DNA of 64,000 bases from Paenibacillus prosopidis (GTDB lineage: Bacteria > Bacillota > Bacilli > Paenibacillales > Paenibacillaceae): the NCBI RefSeq assembly GCF_003337375.1, contig NZ_QPJD01000004.1:124001-188000 (forward strand). Direction: 5' to 3'. Each line of letters begins with the position of its first letter. Position 1 is the first letter of the stretch. The notes beneath the pieces are model-generated. The model saw nothing but the letters and a program-made list of their open reading frames with translations. It was not told the DNA's origin and did not search any database. Below are positions 18,113 through 27,073 of the stretch, piece by piece. The position numbers and the translations under genes are program-made.

Positions 18113-19123
18113 CTACCTTCCTTGAACATATTTTGCGTTGAACAGAAACAACCTCATTAACAGGACGAGGGATGGGACTAGCAGCAGCAATCCTGCAATA
18201 AATGCAACAATCATTGAAATACCCATAGTCCGGTTCGTAAAATGCTCATACATCGTAAGATAGGGATATAGTAAATAGGGAATATGCGCCGCCCCATATC
18301 CATAAAATGCAAATGCAAATTGACACATCACGAAAATAAATGACAACCCGTAATATTTTTTACGCCAAACCAAATAGACCGCGCCTAGAAAAAAGACAAA
18401 TGAAAGGACAAACATCCAGGAGTGCTCCAGCATCTTTTGAAAATGGTCCGGATTATGCAGATCAATCGCATAAAATACGATTACGCTGCAAATGATGGTC
18501 GGGCCACTCCAAGTCAGCGCCCACTTCCGTACGATTTCAAGCGCGGGATTGTCTCTCGCTTTGGCGGCATAGAAGGTAAGGAACATAGCAGAGATATAAA
18601 GGACGCTGACGATAGCCAACAAAACAACTGACCAGGAATAAGGACTGACAAACAGCCTTTCATATAGAAACACGACTTTTCCGCCAATTATCTCAATAAA
18701 CCCTCCTTCGGAAATGGTTAGCACCGTTGACAGTGAAGCCGGGATAAGCAGCCCTGTTGCGCCATACAAAAAAATATATACTTTGCTGCTTCTGGCCCCA
18801 TATGTGCTGAACGCATAATATGATCCGCGTATAGCGAGCAATAGGATCGCAACGCTTCCGGGGAGCAATAATGCCGTTCCATAGTAATAAGCGGTATCCG
18901 GAAAAAAGCCGACTATGCCCACTATAAAAAAGATAAGAAAAACATTGGTCACCTCCCAAACCGGGGATAAATAGCGCTTAATCATATTTTGGACAAGATG
19001 CTCTTTTCCCGTTCTATAACTGTAGTAGCTGAAAAAACCGGCTCCAAAATCGATAGATGCCACGATCAGGTACCCATATAGAAAAGTCCATAGGACCGCT
19101 ATCCCCATTACCTCTATATTCAT
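18113..19123 (-). CDS. cydB: Cytochrome bd ubiquinol/menaquinol oxidase subunit II
   Basis: 336 residues with about eight to nine membrane helices. It starts MNIEVMGIAVLWTFLYGYLI and includes the FGAGFF-type segment SIDFGAGFFSYYSYRTGKEH. Structural partner of CydA in the terminal quinol oxidase of the cytoplasmic membrane. Its ATG overlaps the cydA stop by 4 bp (ATGA), so the two subunits are translationally coupled. Confidence 0.93.
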   Translation of the reverse strand: MNIEVMGIAVLWTFLYGYLIVASIDFGAGFFSYYSYRTGKEHLVQNMIKRYLSPVWEVTNVFLIFFIVGIVGFFPDTAYYYGTALLLPGSVAILLLAIRGSYYAFSTYGARSSKVYIFLYGATGLLIPASLSTVLTISEGGFIEIIGGKVVFLYERLFVSPYSWSVVLLAIVSVLYISAMFLTFYAAKARDNPALEIVRKWALTWSGPTIICSVIVFYAIDLHNPDHFQKMLEHSWMFVLSFVFFLGAVYLVWRKKYYGLSFIFVMCQFAFAFYGYGAAHIPYLLYPYLTMYEHFTNRTMGISMIVAFIAGLLLLVPSLVLLMRLFLFNAKYVQGR

Positions 19124-20460
19124 TTGAAGCCACCTTCCGATTCGATTGCCTCGAGTTCGTCTTCAGTAGGGTTGCTTTTAAACATTTTTGTTATCACCCG
19201 TATACACGTTATTCCTAAGACCGCATACAGCACTACGAATACATAAAAGAGAACATCAACATGTTCTGAGGTAGTAGCCCCCTCAGGTGTTTTCATGTAT
19301 CCCCGCAAAATCCACGGTTGTCTGCCAACCTCCGCGTAAATCCATCCATATTCAATAGCAAACATAGCCAGCGGACCGCCAACAACAATGGCCCAAAGCA
19401 TGAGCTTGCTGTAAGGGTTCCCTTTCCGGAGCAGGTACACAAGAAGAAACAATAAAGGAATAAGGGTCAGGTACATACCGATAACAACCATTGCATCGAA
19501 TGTATAGTGAATCCAGAGCGGCGGAATTTCATCCGCGGGAAAATCATTCAAGCCCAGCACTTCCGCGTTAGGATTTCCATGGGCCAATACACTTAGAGCA
19601 AAAGGTAATTTTAAAGCATATTTGATTTCATTATTATCCGTTAAAATCCCTCCTACAATAAGAGGGGCTTGTCTCGACGTATCAAAATGCCATTCCCCGG
19701 CAGCAAGCTTTTCCGGCTGGTATTTCGATAAATATTTTCCGGACAAGTCTCCAATCAAGAAGGTTGAAAAGGCGAATACCAATGCAGCAAATAAGGTCAT
19801 CTTCAGCGCTTTCTTATAATAAATGTGATTTTTACCTCTCAGCAGGGCATAAGCAGCGATAGCCGCCAAAATAAAAGCCGAGGTTAGGTAGGCCGAAACT
19901 AATACATGCGACACTTTTGTAGAACTAGCTGGATTAAACATAATAGAAAGAGGCTCAACATTACCGATTATCCCGTTAACAAATTCAAACCCCTGCGGCG
20001 CATTCATAAAAGAGTTGACCAACGTAATAAAAAGCGCGGAAGCGGAGGCTCCAATAACCACTGGGATGATGAACAAAAAATGAACGATAGGTTTAAAACG
20101 TCCCCATGTATACATATAGATGCCCAGAAATATCGCTTCGAAGAAAAAGGCAAATATCTCCAAAAACATAGGCAGTCCAATGGCCTGCCCGGCAATACGC
20201 ATGAAATTGGGCCAGAGCAGGTTGATTTGCAATCCGAGTGCTGTACCGGTAACAACTCCTACGGCCACAGAAATAACATAGCCCCGAGTCCATCTTCGCG
20301 CCATCAATGTGTAATGAGGGTCATTTCGACGAATGCCGGTCCATTCTGCCAAGGCTATCATAACGGGTACTCCCACACCGACGGTGGCAAATATGATATG
20401 AAACACAAAAGTTAGTGTCATCAGAGCGCGGCTGTATATGACCGGATCATATTCAAACAT
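19120..20460 (-). CDS. cydA: Cytochrome bd ubiquinol/menaquinol oxidase subunit I
   Basis: 446 residues. The haem-carrying catalytic subunit that reduces oxygen to water with quinol at low oxygen. His21 in FVFHIIFATVGVGVP is the expected haem ligand. The signature VGRQPWILRGYMKT is present, and the Q-loop is the short type typical of Bacillota. About nine membrane helices. AAAGGAG lies 9-11 bp upstream of the ATG. Upstream are a palindrome and a further small membrane-protein gene. Confidence 0.95.
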   Translation of the reverse strand: MFEYDPVIYSRALMTLTFVFHIIFATVGVGVPVMIALAEWTGIRRNDPHYTLMARRWTRGYVISVAVGVVTGTALGLQINLLWPNFMRIAGQAIGLPMFLEIFAFFFEAIFLGIYMYTWGRFKPIVHFLFIIPVVIGASASALFITLVNSFMNAPQGFEFVNGIIGNVEPLSIMFNPASSTKVSHVLVSAYLTSAFILAAIAAYALLRGKNHIYYKKALKMTLFAALVFAFSTFLIGDLSGKYLSKYQPEKLAAGEWHFDTSRQAPLIVGGILTDNNEIKYALKLPFALSVLAHGNPNAEVLGLNDFPADEIPPLWIHYTFDAMVVIGMYLTLIPLLFLLVYLLRKGNPYSKLMLWAIVVGGPLAMFAIEYGWIYAEVGRQPWILRGYMKTPEGATTSEHVDVLFYVFVVLYAVLGITCIRVITKMFKSNPTEDELEAIESEGGFK

Positions 20461-20480
20461 GATTTCATTTCTCCTTTCTA

Positions 20481-20498
20481 CATGCAGCTAACTGCATG
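20481..20498. repeat. Perfect inverted repeat CATGCAG-CTAA-CTGCATG
   Basis: Seven-base arms with a 4-base loop in the 41-bp gap between the small membrane-protein gene and cydA, ending about 20 bp before the cydA start. It could be an RNA hairpin tuning cydA translation or message stability. Function unknown. Confidence 0.5.
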
Positions 20499-20501
20499 AT
20501 C

Positions 20502-20600
20502 TTAAATAAATAAATGCCGTGACAAGGATAATAACAAAATGACCGCAATGACCGCGCACAGTATGATTAGATTCTTTTCATGCTTCTGATGACGTTCCAT
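20502..20600 (-). CDS. Small membrane protein upstream of cydA (32 residues)
   Basis: A 32-codon frame with a strong ribosome site (AAGGAGGACAAC then ATG at 20600). The product has a charged start MERHQKHEK followed by one hydrophobic helix (NLIILCAVIAVILLLSLSRH) and ends at 20502, 41 bp before cydA in the same direction. It is thus the probable first gene of the cyd operon. It differs in sequence from the CydS-like protein downstream. It may be a second small oxidase subunit, an assembly factor or a leader peptide. I know of no described counterpart. Confidence 0.6.
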   Translation of the reverse strand: MERHQKHEKNLIILCAVIAVILLLSLSRHLFI

Positions 20601-20773
20601 GTTGTCCTCCTTATCCATGATTTGGATTTTAGTTAGAATGCCATTGATGAGCATAAATTATGTACATGTATCAGGTTTTCACAGATTATTCATATATATA
20701 AAAAAAGGTCTATTTACATAGCAATATGGGTGTCCGTTGTAAAATGATAATTACTTATAACTATTAATTTCTA

Positions 20774-20803
20774 TTGACTAATTTGTCTGTCTACGTTTAT
20801 TAT
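20774..20803 (+). promoter_or_regulatory. Candidate promoter of the HPP-family gene
   Basis: TTGACT (20774-20779), 18-base spacer, TATTAT (20798-20803). The shared 18-bp element at 20817-20834 follows directly. Confidence 0.5.
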
Positions 20804-20816
20804 ATAACTATATTAC

Positions 20817-20834
20817 TAGTTATTTATTAATTTA
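20817..20834. promoter_or_regulatory. Candidate GntR operator, copy 1
   Basis: TAGTTATTTATTAATTTA, identical over 18 bp to 22492-22509 upstream of the GntR-type gene. It lies between the -10 element and the ribosome site of the HPP-family gene, a position suited to repression. Confidence 0.5.
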
Positions 20835-20846
20835 GGAGGTATCGGC

Positions 20847-21374
20847 ATGAAAATAGATCTTACTATTATTGGATATATTTCAAAAATGAAAGGAAGCGGC
20901 AGGAGTCCATTAAAAGTATCGCCCAAAAATATGGCAATCGGTTTTATCGGCGGTTTTACCGCCATTGCAATACTGGCTTTTTTGACGGGTTTTACATCAG
21001 AAGCATGGATTATGGCTCCATTTGGTGCAAGCTGCGTGCTAGCTTTCGGGGTATGGGATTCTCCCTTGTCGCAGCCGCGCAATATAATCGGCGGACATCT
21101 GATATCTGCTTTAGCGGGGTTATGCGTATATCACGTATTTGGCAACGGAACGATAAGTATGGCGCTCGGAGTCGGACTGGCAATAGCATTGATGATGCTG
21201 ACAAGAACAACTCACCCGCCTGCCGGTGCGAATCCGCTTGTTGTCATTATGGCGGGAAGCAGCTGGTCCTTCTTGGTCACCCCTGTATTAATAGGAGCCG
21301 TTATCATTGTATTGGTAGCACTGCTAGTCAATAATATGGATAACAAACGACGTTACCCCAACTTTTGGCTGTAG
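20847..21374 (+). CDS. HPP-family integral membrane protein
   Basis: 175 residues with about four to five membrane helices and the family signature TRTTHPPAGANPL; a second conserved part is WIMAPFGASCVLAFGVWDSPLSQPRN. HPP proteins in cyanobacteria and plastids have been linked to nitrite transport; the role in Bacillota is not established. There is no CBS domain here. TTTAGGAGG is well placed before the ATG. The gene is divergent from the cyd operon and convergent with the GntR-type regulator, with which it shares an upstream 18-bp element. Confidence 0.85.
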   Translation: MKIDLTIIGYISKMKGSGRSPLKVSPKNMAIGFIGGFTAIAILAFLTGFTSEAWIMAPFGASCVLAFGVWDSPLSQPRNIIGGHLISALAGLCVYHVFGNGTISMALGVGLAIALMMLTRTTHPPAGANPLVVIMAGSSWSFLVTPVLIGAVIIVLVALLVNNMDNKRRYPNFWL

Positions 21375-21408
21375 CTCGGTGAGTCAGTTACAGGGTCTAA
21401 ACAGCACG

Positions 21409-21438
21409 AAAAAACCACCAAAAGAATGGTGGTTTTTT
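21409..21438. terminator. Bidirectional terminator between HPP gene and GntR gene
   Basis: Perfect 12-bp arms AAAAAACCACCA and TGGTGGTTTTTT. The A/T runs within the arms serve both converging genes. Confidence 0.85.
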
Positions 21439-21449
21439 AACATTTTGTT

Positions 21450-22415
21450 TTAGTTGTCGGTTTTAGAAATCTCTTTCAGAAGATTTTCACTACTTTTTTC
21501 CAGCACCATAGGATAAAAACCTACTTTATCTGGAGCTAACGATTTTAACTCCGTATAAACAGCAGCAGATGCGTAAACTTTATCTGAATGTTCTATGGTT
21601 TCAATGAGTTGCTCCCGGTTATCTATGCCGATCGCATTGGATTGGATCTGGGTAATACCGGCTTCTTGTATGCTTCTTGCCATCCATTGTCCGCCTGCTT
21701 TTCCGAGACATACAAAACTTACCTCACTTCCAGGCTTAAGCTTAGAAATTTCTAAGAGCAGAGACATATCGATCGTTGCTCCTATGACCAAAACTTTCTT
21801 CTCATAACGGGAAAATATTTTTTTAACTTCGTCGGCATGATTCAACGTGGTTATCATCACATTGGAATATTCAAGCGCTTCAAGCATCAGACTTTCCGTA
21901 GATGTAAGGTCTTCCAAGAAGACCGTTTTGACTTCAGCATTTGTGACACGCACAATTTCATTGCGATAAAAGAGATGGTCATGTTCTTTGCACTCTACAA
22001 AAACGATCCGCAATCGATAAGGAACATTTGTATGCAGTAGAATATAAGCTAAACTCGCTGTAAAAAATTGCTCAAGAGGTATCCCTTTTTCAGTTGCTTC
22101 CTCAATCGTCTTCGTCACTAATTGATGCATAGGCTGACGTTGCATCTGTAATTCCTCAATTTTCTTGTTATCCATGACTTGCGTTCCGCGACCCTTATGC
22201 ATCGAAACATAACCTTCATCACGCAATTGATTATAGACCAAATTAACCGTATTCCTGTTTAAACTGAGTAGATCGGCCATCTGGTTAGCGGATGGAAGCA
22301 TGTCACCCGGCAGAATCTGACCGATACCAATCAACCATTTAAGCTGCTCTTTAATTTGCGTATTTACACTAAAGGTTAAACCGGAATCAACTTTTAAAAC
22401 AAGCTCATCGGTCAT
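21450..22415 (-). CDS. GntR-family transcriptional regulator with ligand-binding-like C-terminal domain
   Basis: 321 residues. Residues about 15-80 are a GntR winged helix (ILPGDMLPSANQMADLLSLN, then TVNLVYNQLRDEGYVSMHKG). The C-terminal about 220 residues are not a classic FadR or UTRA domain. They alternate beta strands and helices (KVLVIGATIDMSLLLEISKL; VSFVCLGKAGGQWMARSIQE), suggesting a Rossmann- or binding-protein-like sensor. The ATG at 22415 is favoured by AAGGGGAG 8 bp upstream. Probably regulates itself and the HPP-family gene through the shared 18-bp element (inference). Confidence 0.82.
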   Translation of the reverse strand: MTDELVLKVDSGLTFSVNTQIKEQLKWLIGIGQILPGDMLPSANQMADLLSLNRNTVNLVYNQLRDEGYVSMHKGRGTQVMDNKKIEELQMQRQPMHQLVTKTIEEATEKGIPLEQFFTASLAYILLHTNVPYRLRIVFVECKEHDHLFYRNEIVRVTNAEVKTVFLEDLTSTESLMLEALEYSNVMITTLNHADEVKKIFSRYEKKVLVIGATIDMSLLLEISKLKPGSEVSFVCLGKAGGQWMARSIQEAGITQIQSNAIGIDNREQLIETIEHSDKVYASAAVYTELKSLAPDKVGFYPMVLEKSSENLLKEISKTDN

Positions 22416-22491
22416 AACTATCTCCCCTTCTGACAAGCTGGAAGTTACTTAAATATAAACTACCGTATCATTTAACAAAGTACTATTTATT

Positions 22492-22509
22492 TAGTTATTT
22501 ATTAATTTA
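22492..22509. promoter_or_regulatory. Candidate GntR operator, copy 2
   Basis: Exact 18-bp match to 20817-20834, located 77 bp upstream of the GntR-type start. Consistent with autoregulation. Confidence 0.5.
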
Positions 22510-22640
22510 CTGTACGTTCCATAAAAACGCAAGTTCGTTCGCTGTCCTTTACCAATTAAGTGATAAAGCTATATAATAAAAGGAATTACGATTTATCGAA
22601 CCAAGAATGACATATGAGCCCGAAATGAGTTGATTCCCCG

Positions 22641-23204
22641 ATGCACAAAGACAAGCAGCTGCCCTTCAAAGAAAAAAACATTATCCTAATAGGTTTTATG
22701 GGAGTGGGCAAAACAACCATTGGTATTCATATCGCGAAAAAGCTGAATCGAGATTTTATCGATGTCGATCAGGAAATCGAAAAGCAGTATGATATGCCCG
22801 TAACACAGATTTTCAAAACGATGGGCGAGCAAAAGTTTCGTCAAATGGAAAAGGAATTTATCGTTGATTTATGTTGTAACTCCCGCTTGAAAATAATTTC
22901 CCTTGGCGGCGGCGCTTTTCTTCAGGAAGAGATTCGCAACGTATGCTTGTCTACATCGATTGTGTTTTTCCTTGACCTCTCATTTAATTTATGGAAGGAC
23001 AGGCTGCATTTACTTATGGACAACAGACCGGTTCTTCAAAATAAAACGTTAGAAGAGATTGAACAATTGTACTATTCCCGTCAAGGCATCTACGCCTTAA
23101 ATCATTCAAAAGTCAATACCGATTATCTAAAGCCCGAAGAGGTTGCCGACAATATCCTTCATTCTTTGAAATTAAATTGGGAAATAAATGAACCGATAAA
23201 TTAG
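22641..23204 (+). CDS. aroK: Shikimate kinase
   Basis: 187 residues. Phosphorylates shikimate at O3 in the pathway to chorismate. P-loop GFMGVGKTT (18-26), substrate residues in DVDQEIE (41-47), Arg67 in KFRQMEKEF, and SLGGGAF (88-93). All are canonical for AroK/AroL. No good ribosome site is seen before the ATG at 22641, so the exact start is less sure; weak initiation is possible. The gene stands alone, divergent from the GntR regulator, not in an aro operon. Confidence 0.88.
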   Translation: MHKDKQLPFKEKNIILIGFMGVGKTTIGIHIAKKLNRDFIDVDQEIEKQYDMPVTQIFKTMGEQKFRQMEKEFIVDLCCNSRLKIISLGGGAFLQEEIRNVCLSTSIVFFLDLSFNLWKDRLHLLMDNRPVLQNKTLEEIEQLYYSRQGIYALNHSKVNTDYLKPEEVADNILHSLKLNWEINEPIN

Positions 23205-23225
23205 TTGAGCTCTCTCAAATATAAA

Positions 23226-23272
23226 GGCTGTCCCCAAGATCCGGAAAGATCTGCGGGGACAGCCCTTATTTT
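23226..23272. terminator. Bidirectional terminator after shikimate kinase and sugar permease genes
   Basis: Perfect 10-bp arms GGCTGTCCCC (23226-23235) and GGGGACAGCC (23255-23264), with T-rich sequence on both strands after the stem. It lies between converging stops at 23204 and 23300. Confidence 0.9.
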
Positions 23273-23299
23273 GGCTAGGCTAAATAGACGAATACAACC

Positions 23300-24184
23300 T
23301 TATTCTTTCACCGAACCGAGCGTGATGCCATGAATAAAGAAGCGCTGCAGGAACGGATAAATGACCAGCACGGGAATCATAGCGATAAATATTTTGGCCG
23401 CATTCAGCGTCTGGTTGGATAGTTCGCTGAGCTTCTTATATTCGTCTTCCGTCATGCTCGTCGTATCGATGACCACCACGAGCTGTTGAATGTAAGTTTG
23501 CAGCGGATATTTCTCAGCCGACGACATCAGCACTAACCCGTGGAAAAATTCGTTCCAGTGGTACACGATACTGAATAGCGTTATGGTTGCGAGAACAGGA
23601 ACGGCCAGCGGGACAAAGAGCCGGACCAGCATATACCACGGCCCCGCCCCGTCCACAAGCGCCGCCTCCTCAAGCTCCTTCGGAAGGTTCCGGAAGAAGT
23701 TCACAACGAGAATAACATGAAATACCTGCACGCCTCCCGCCAATACAAGTGACCAAATCGAGTCCATCAAACCGTAATTCTTAATGACCATATACCAAGG
23801 AATCAAGCCGCCGTTAAAGAGCATGCAGAATACAAGCAGCCACATAAATACGTTGCGCAAGCGGAAATCCTTCACGGATTTCGATAACGGGTAAGCCATC
23901 AACACCGTAACAATAAAGTTGAAGACAGATCCAAGCAGAACCCGTTGCAAGGAAATGCCGAACGAATTAAAAAACTTCGAGTCGGTCATTATCGTTTGAT
24001 ACGAGTTAAAGTTGAAGCCGACCGGCCATAAACGCACGATGCCGGCAGCAGCAGCCGACTTATCGCTTAAAGAGACAGCCAGCGTATACCAAATCGGCAT
24101 AATGCACACCAGCGCGATAACGATCAGGACGACCAAAAGCAGGATATCGAATAGCCTGGAGCCAAACGATTGTTCTCTAACCAT
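23300..24184 (-). CDS. Sugar ABC transporter permease (LplC/YtcP type)
   Basis: 294 residues with six membrane helices. The binding-protein-dependent transport domain has the EAA loop EEAALVDGAGPWYMLVRLFV and ends FFIHGITLGSVKE, a tail characteristic of carbohydrate permeases next to YesM/YesN systems in Paenibacillus. It forms the channel with the LplB-type permease encoded 18 bp upstream. Last gene of the locus; no ATPase gene is present, so a shared MsmX-type ATPase is expected. Confidence 0.92.
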   Translation of the reverse strand: MVREQSFGSRLFDILLLVVLIVIALVCIMPIWYTLAVSLSDKSAAAAGIVRLWPVGFNFNSYQTIMTDSKFFNSFGISLQRVLLGSVFNFIVTVLMAYPLSKSVKDFRLRNVFMWLLVFCMLFNGGLIPWYMVIKNYGLMDSIWSLVLAGGVQVFHVILVVNFFRNLPKELEEAALVDGAGPWYMLVRLFVPLAVPVLATITLFSIVYHWNEFFHGLVLMSSAEKYPLQTYIQQLVVVIDTTSMTEDEYKKLSELSNQTLNAAKIFIAMIPVLVIYPFLQRFFIHGITLGSVKE

Positions 24185-24202
24185 TGTTCATGCTCCTTTC
24201 GA

Positions 24203-25093
24203 TTAAAATATGCGGTAATTCGCGAACTTCGAAGCGAGCATATAAGAAACGACGATTAAAATAAAGCTGACCACAGATTTCAACAGCCCCATCGCCGTCG
24301 CCAAGCTAAACTGAAGGTTCAGCAAGCCTGCGCGATAAACCCACGTATCGATAATGTCCCCGCTAGAATAAACCAACGGGTTGTATAAGTTGAAGATTTG
24401 ATCGAACCCCGCGTTCAATACGTTCCCTAAGCTTAATACCGCCAGCAAAACAATCGTCGTCGTTATGCCGGGCAGCGTCACATGCCACAAACGTTTCATC
24501 CGCGTTGCGCCATCGATCGCCGCCGCTTCATACAGCGCCGGATTAATCGAAGTAAGCGCCGCTAAGTATATGATCGTGTTGAACCCGAATTCCTTCCACA
24601 CGTCGCTTCCTACAATAATATAAGGAAATAAATCGGCCCTAGCGAAAAATAAAACCGGCTCTACGCCAAATGCTCCCAAGACGGAGTTGATCGGACCTTT
24701 GAAGGCAAATACGTCGAGTAAAATGCCCGATAAAATAACCCATGATAAAAAATGCGGCAAATAAACAATCGTTTGAACCCATCGCTTCACAATCTGCAGG
24801 CGCAGCTCGTTTAACATAAGCGCAAATACAAGCGGAACAATCAGGTTGCCGATGATCTTCAACACTGCGATATAAATCGTATTAAATAAGACCGTCTTGC
24901 TGTCAGACAGCACAAACATATATTCAAAGTTCTCTAAACCGATCCATTCCGATTTCCAAATCCCCGCCCCCGGGTTAAAATCCTGAAAAGCCATTACAAT
25001 ACCGCTCATCGGGACAATGTTAAACAAGACTAACCAAATCAGGCCGGGCAGAAGCATAAGGTAGTAATGTTTCTCGAAGCTTCTGTTTCTCAT
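24203..25093 (-). CDS. Sugar ABC transporter permease (LplB/YteP type)
   Basis: 296 residues, six membrane helices, starting after MRNRSFEKHYYLMLLPGLIW. EAA loop EAAAIDGATRMKRLWHVTLP; the motif GFDQIFNLYNPLVYSSGDII is typical of this subgroup. Partner of the LplC-type permease. GGAGAGAG precedes the ATG, and a 104-bp gap separates it from the binding-protein gene. Confidence 0.92.
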   Translation of the reverse strand: MRNRSFEKHYYLMLLPGLIWLVLFNIVPMSGIVMAFQDFNPGAGIWKSEWIGLENFEYMFVLSDSKTVLFNTIYIAVLKIIGNLIVPLVFALMLNELRLQIVKRWVQTIVYLPHFLSWVILSGILLDVFAFKGPINSVLGAFGVEPVLFFARADLFPYIIVGSDVWKEFGFNTIIYLAALTSINPALYEAAAIDGATRMKRLWHVTLPGITTTIVLLAVLSLGNVLNAGFDQIFNLYNPLVYSSGDIIDTWVYRAGLLNLQFSLATAMGLLKSVVSFILIVVSYMLASKFANYRIF

Positions 25094-25197
25094 GATTAAT
25101 CTCTCTCCTATCTGTTCAGCAATTCTCTAAGTGCTGCACTTATCAATTTTTGGTACAAAGGCGCCGGAAACAAGATCCGCCGCCTCTGCAGATTTGA

Positions 25198-26919
25198 TTA
25201 TCCCTTGACTTCCTCTTCTACCTCTTGCGTCACTTTATCTCCGCCCTGCTTCTTCCAATCCTCGACGAATTTATCGAAGGTTTCGATCGGCGCTGCTCCC
25301 ATAATGATTTTCAGGAAGGTTTCGGTTTCCAGCTTCTCCAGGTTAGCCCAGCGGCTTTCCATCGTTTTGGTCTGGGAATAAACCAAGCTATAAACTTCGT
25401 TGCGCGGTTCCAGCAGCGGCGCGCCGCCGACAAAGATCGAATACATGCGGCTCCAAGTGCCTATATCATCCGTATTCCAATATTGAATGTCATTGTTGTC
25501 GAACGGCTCAAGCTTCGCTTTGCCCACCTTACTTGCATCGTCTGCAAGCAGCTTATAACCAGGAATATCTAAGTCCGCAGCCGTCTTCGTTCCAGCCAGC
25601 ACTTCTTTGAGCGCGTTCAGCGAGTACTCGATTTCATCGACCGGCGCGTACACGATCCGAACCGGATAGTGGTTCAAGGTAACGCTCACATCGAATTTAG
25701 CTTCGTCTCTAACAAGCAGGTTCATCAATTTAAGCGCGGCTTCCGGATGCTCGTAACCTTTGCGGACCGCAAGGAATTGAGTGGAAGGCGTCGCCATGTG
25801 CGGGCTAAATTCGCCGTTCTTGTCAAGCGGCAGCGCATAGGACTGCCAATTCGCCTTAGGATCGTTCTTGATCGCATCCGGAAGCGGCCAATAGCCCATC
25901 CAGAATGGACCGAAGAATATTCCCGCTTTGCCGCTGACGACCGGCTCTGCCGCGTCTTTGCGAATGCTCAGTTCACGGTCAATCGCGCCGCTGGCATACA
26001 TGTCGCGCAATTTGGCCAATGCTTCTCTCACCTGTGGCTGGATGGAGCCGTAGACCGGCTTACCGTCTTCGCCTTCCAACCAGAAACCGGGATACGCATT
26101 GAAAGCGGAGAAAATCGGATCTAAGCCGAATGTGTTATTGCTCGATGCAAGGAAGTTGGCATAGAGCTTGCCGCCAGCCTGCTGTCCGGCAATGCCGATC
26201 GTATCCGGCTGTCCGTTCCCGTCCGGGTCGCCTTGGGCAAATGCTTTGGCCACCTTCTCTAAATCTTCTACCGTCTTCGGAACTTCCAAGCCCAATTTGT
26301 CCAGCCAATCCTTGCGGATCCACATCGTGTGAACGGCGTCGCCTCTTGCCGTTACGTTCGGAAGCGCCATCATCTTGCCGTCGAAGGTCACCGCATCAAG
26401 GGCGCGCCCCTCAGTCTTCTCGATAATGCCTTTAATGGCAGGAGACGCGTATTTTTCGAATGTTTCCGTCAAATCCTCCACTTGGCCGGCTTTCACCATC
26501 TGTCTAAGCTGTGCGTCATTGACGATGACCAGGTCAGGCAGGTCGTCGCTCGCGATGGATAGGTTGACCTTCTGGTCGTAGTCTTTGCCCGTGGCGGTCC
26601 GCCAGATAATCTTCGTGTCTATGTTCAGCTGCTCTTTGATATGTCTCGTATACTGGTTATTCTCCGGTGTATCTCCCTGCGGCAGGCTGTTGTCCGTAGG
26701 ATCGTTCGCTTGGCCTACATTAATGGTGACGGGCGATTCGTATTTGCCGAAAGGATCTGCCGTCTCCGCAGCCGCAGTCGGCTCGTCATTCCCGGCAGCG
26801 GCGCCCAATCCTTCATTCGTACTGCCGCCGTTACTCGGCTGGTTCGTGGAAGTACACGCTGTCAGTGCAATAAGAAGCACGGCCAGCAATAAGAGTAAGC
26901 CGTTTTTTGTCGCTTTCAT
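25198..26919 (-). CDS. Extracellular sugar-binding lipoprotein (family 1, LplA type)
   Basis: 573 residues. Lipoprotein signal ending LIALTAC (Cys22), a Ser/Gly/Glu-rich linker, then a family 1 solute-binding domain with DPDGNGQPDTIGI, a calcium-site-like element common in Paenibacillus LplA-type proteins. Delivers oligosaccharides to the two permeases downstream. Start taken at the ATG 26919, 7 bp after GGGGAG; an in-frame ATG at 26940 lacks spacing. A candidate cre box lies upstream. The sugar is unknown. Confidence 0.9.
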   Translation of the reverse strand: MKATKNGLLLLLAVLLIALTACTSTNQPSNGGSTNEGLGAAAGNDEPTAAAETADPFGKYESPVTINVGQANDPTDNSLPQGDTPENNQYTRHIKEQLNIDTKIIWRTATGKDYDQKVNLSIASDDLPDLVIVNDAQLRQMVKAGQVEDLTETFEKYASPAIKGIIEKTEGRALDAVTFDGKMMALPNVTARGDAVHTMWIRKDWLDKLGLEVPKTVEDLEKVAKAFAQGDPDGNGQPDTIGIAGQQAGGKLYANFLASSNNTFGLDPIFSAFNAYPGFWLEGEDGKPVYGSIQPQVREALAKLRDMYASGAIDRELSIRKDAAEPVVSGKAGIFFGPFWMGYWPLPDAIKNDPKANWQSYALPLDKNGEFSPHMATPSTQFLAVRKGYEHPEAALKLMNLLVRDEAKFDVSVTLNHYPVRIVYAPVDEIEYSLNALKEVLAGTKTAADLDIPGYKLLADDASKVGKAKLEPFDNNDIQYWNTDDIGTWSRMYSIFVGGAPLLEPRNEVYSLVYSQTKTMESRWANLEKLETETFLKIIMGAAPIETFDKFVEDWKKQGGDKVTQEVEEEVKG

Positions 26920-26969
26920 CTCTTTCTCCCCTTCGTTCATGAATTAACTACACTAATAGGATACCACCG

Positions 26970-26985
26970 ATGAAAGCGTTTTAAG
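26970..26985. promoter_or_regulatory. Candidate cre box upstream of the locus A binding-protein gene
   Basis: ATGAAAGCGTTTTAAG matches the Bacillus cre consensus WTGNAANCGNWNNCAW except at the second-half C and the last base. It is about 50 bp upstream of the start at 26919. CcpA repression is inferred. Confidence 0.45.
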
Positions 26986-27073
26986 TTAGAGCCGGGTTGC
27001 GGGTTAGGGTAGAGCGTTGGAGAGAGTTTTACGGTCAAAAAGACATCTCTCCCCCCTGGCCGCCGACTTTTAT

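Noticed and set aside
19906..20415. Plus-strand frame of 169 codons
   Set aside because: Antisense to cydA and without a ribosome site; composition is unlike a protein of this genome.
20668..20700. Possible Rex or FNR site (CTGTGAAAA) upstream of the cyd operon
   Set aside because: Only one half-site is present; no matching TTTCACA arm at the required spacing.
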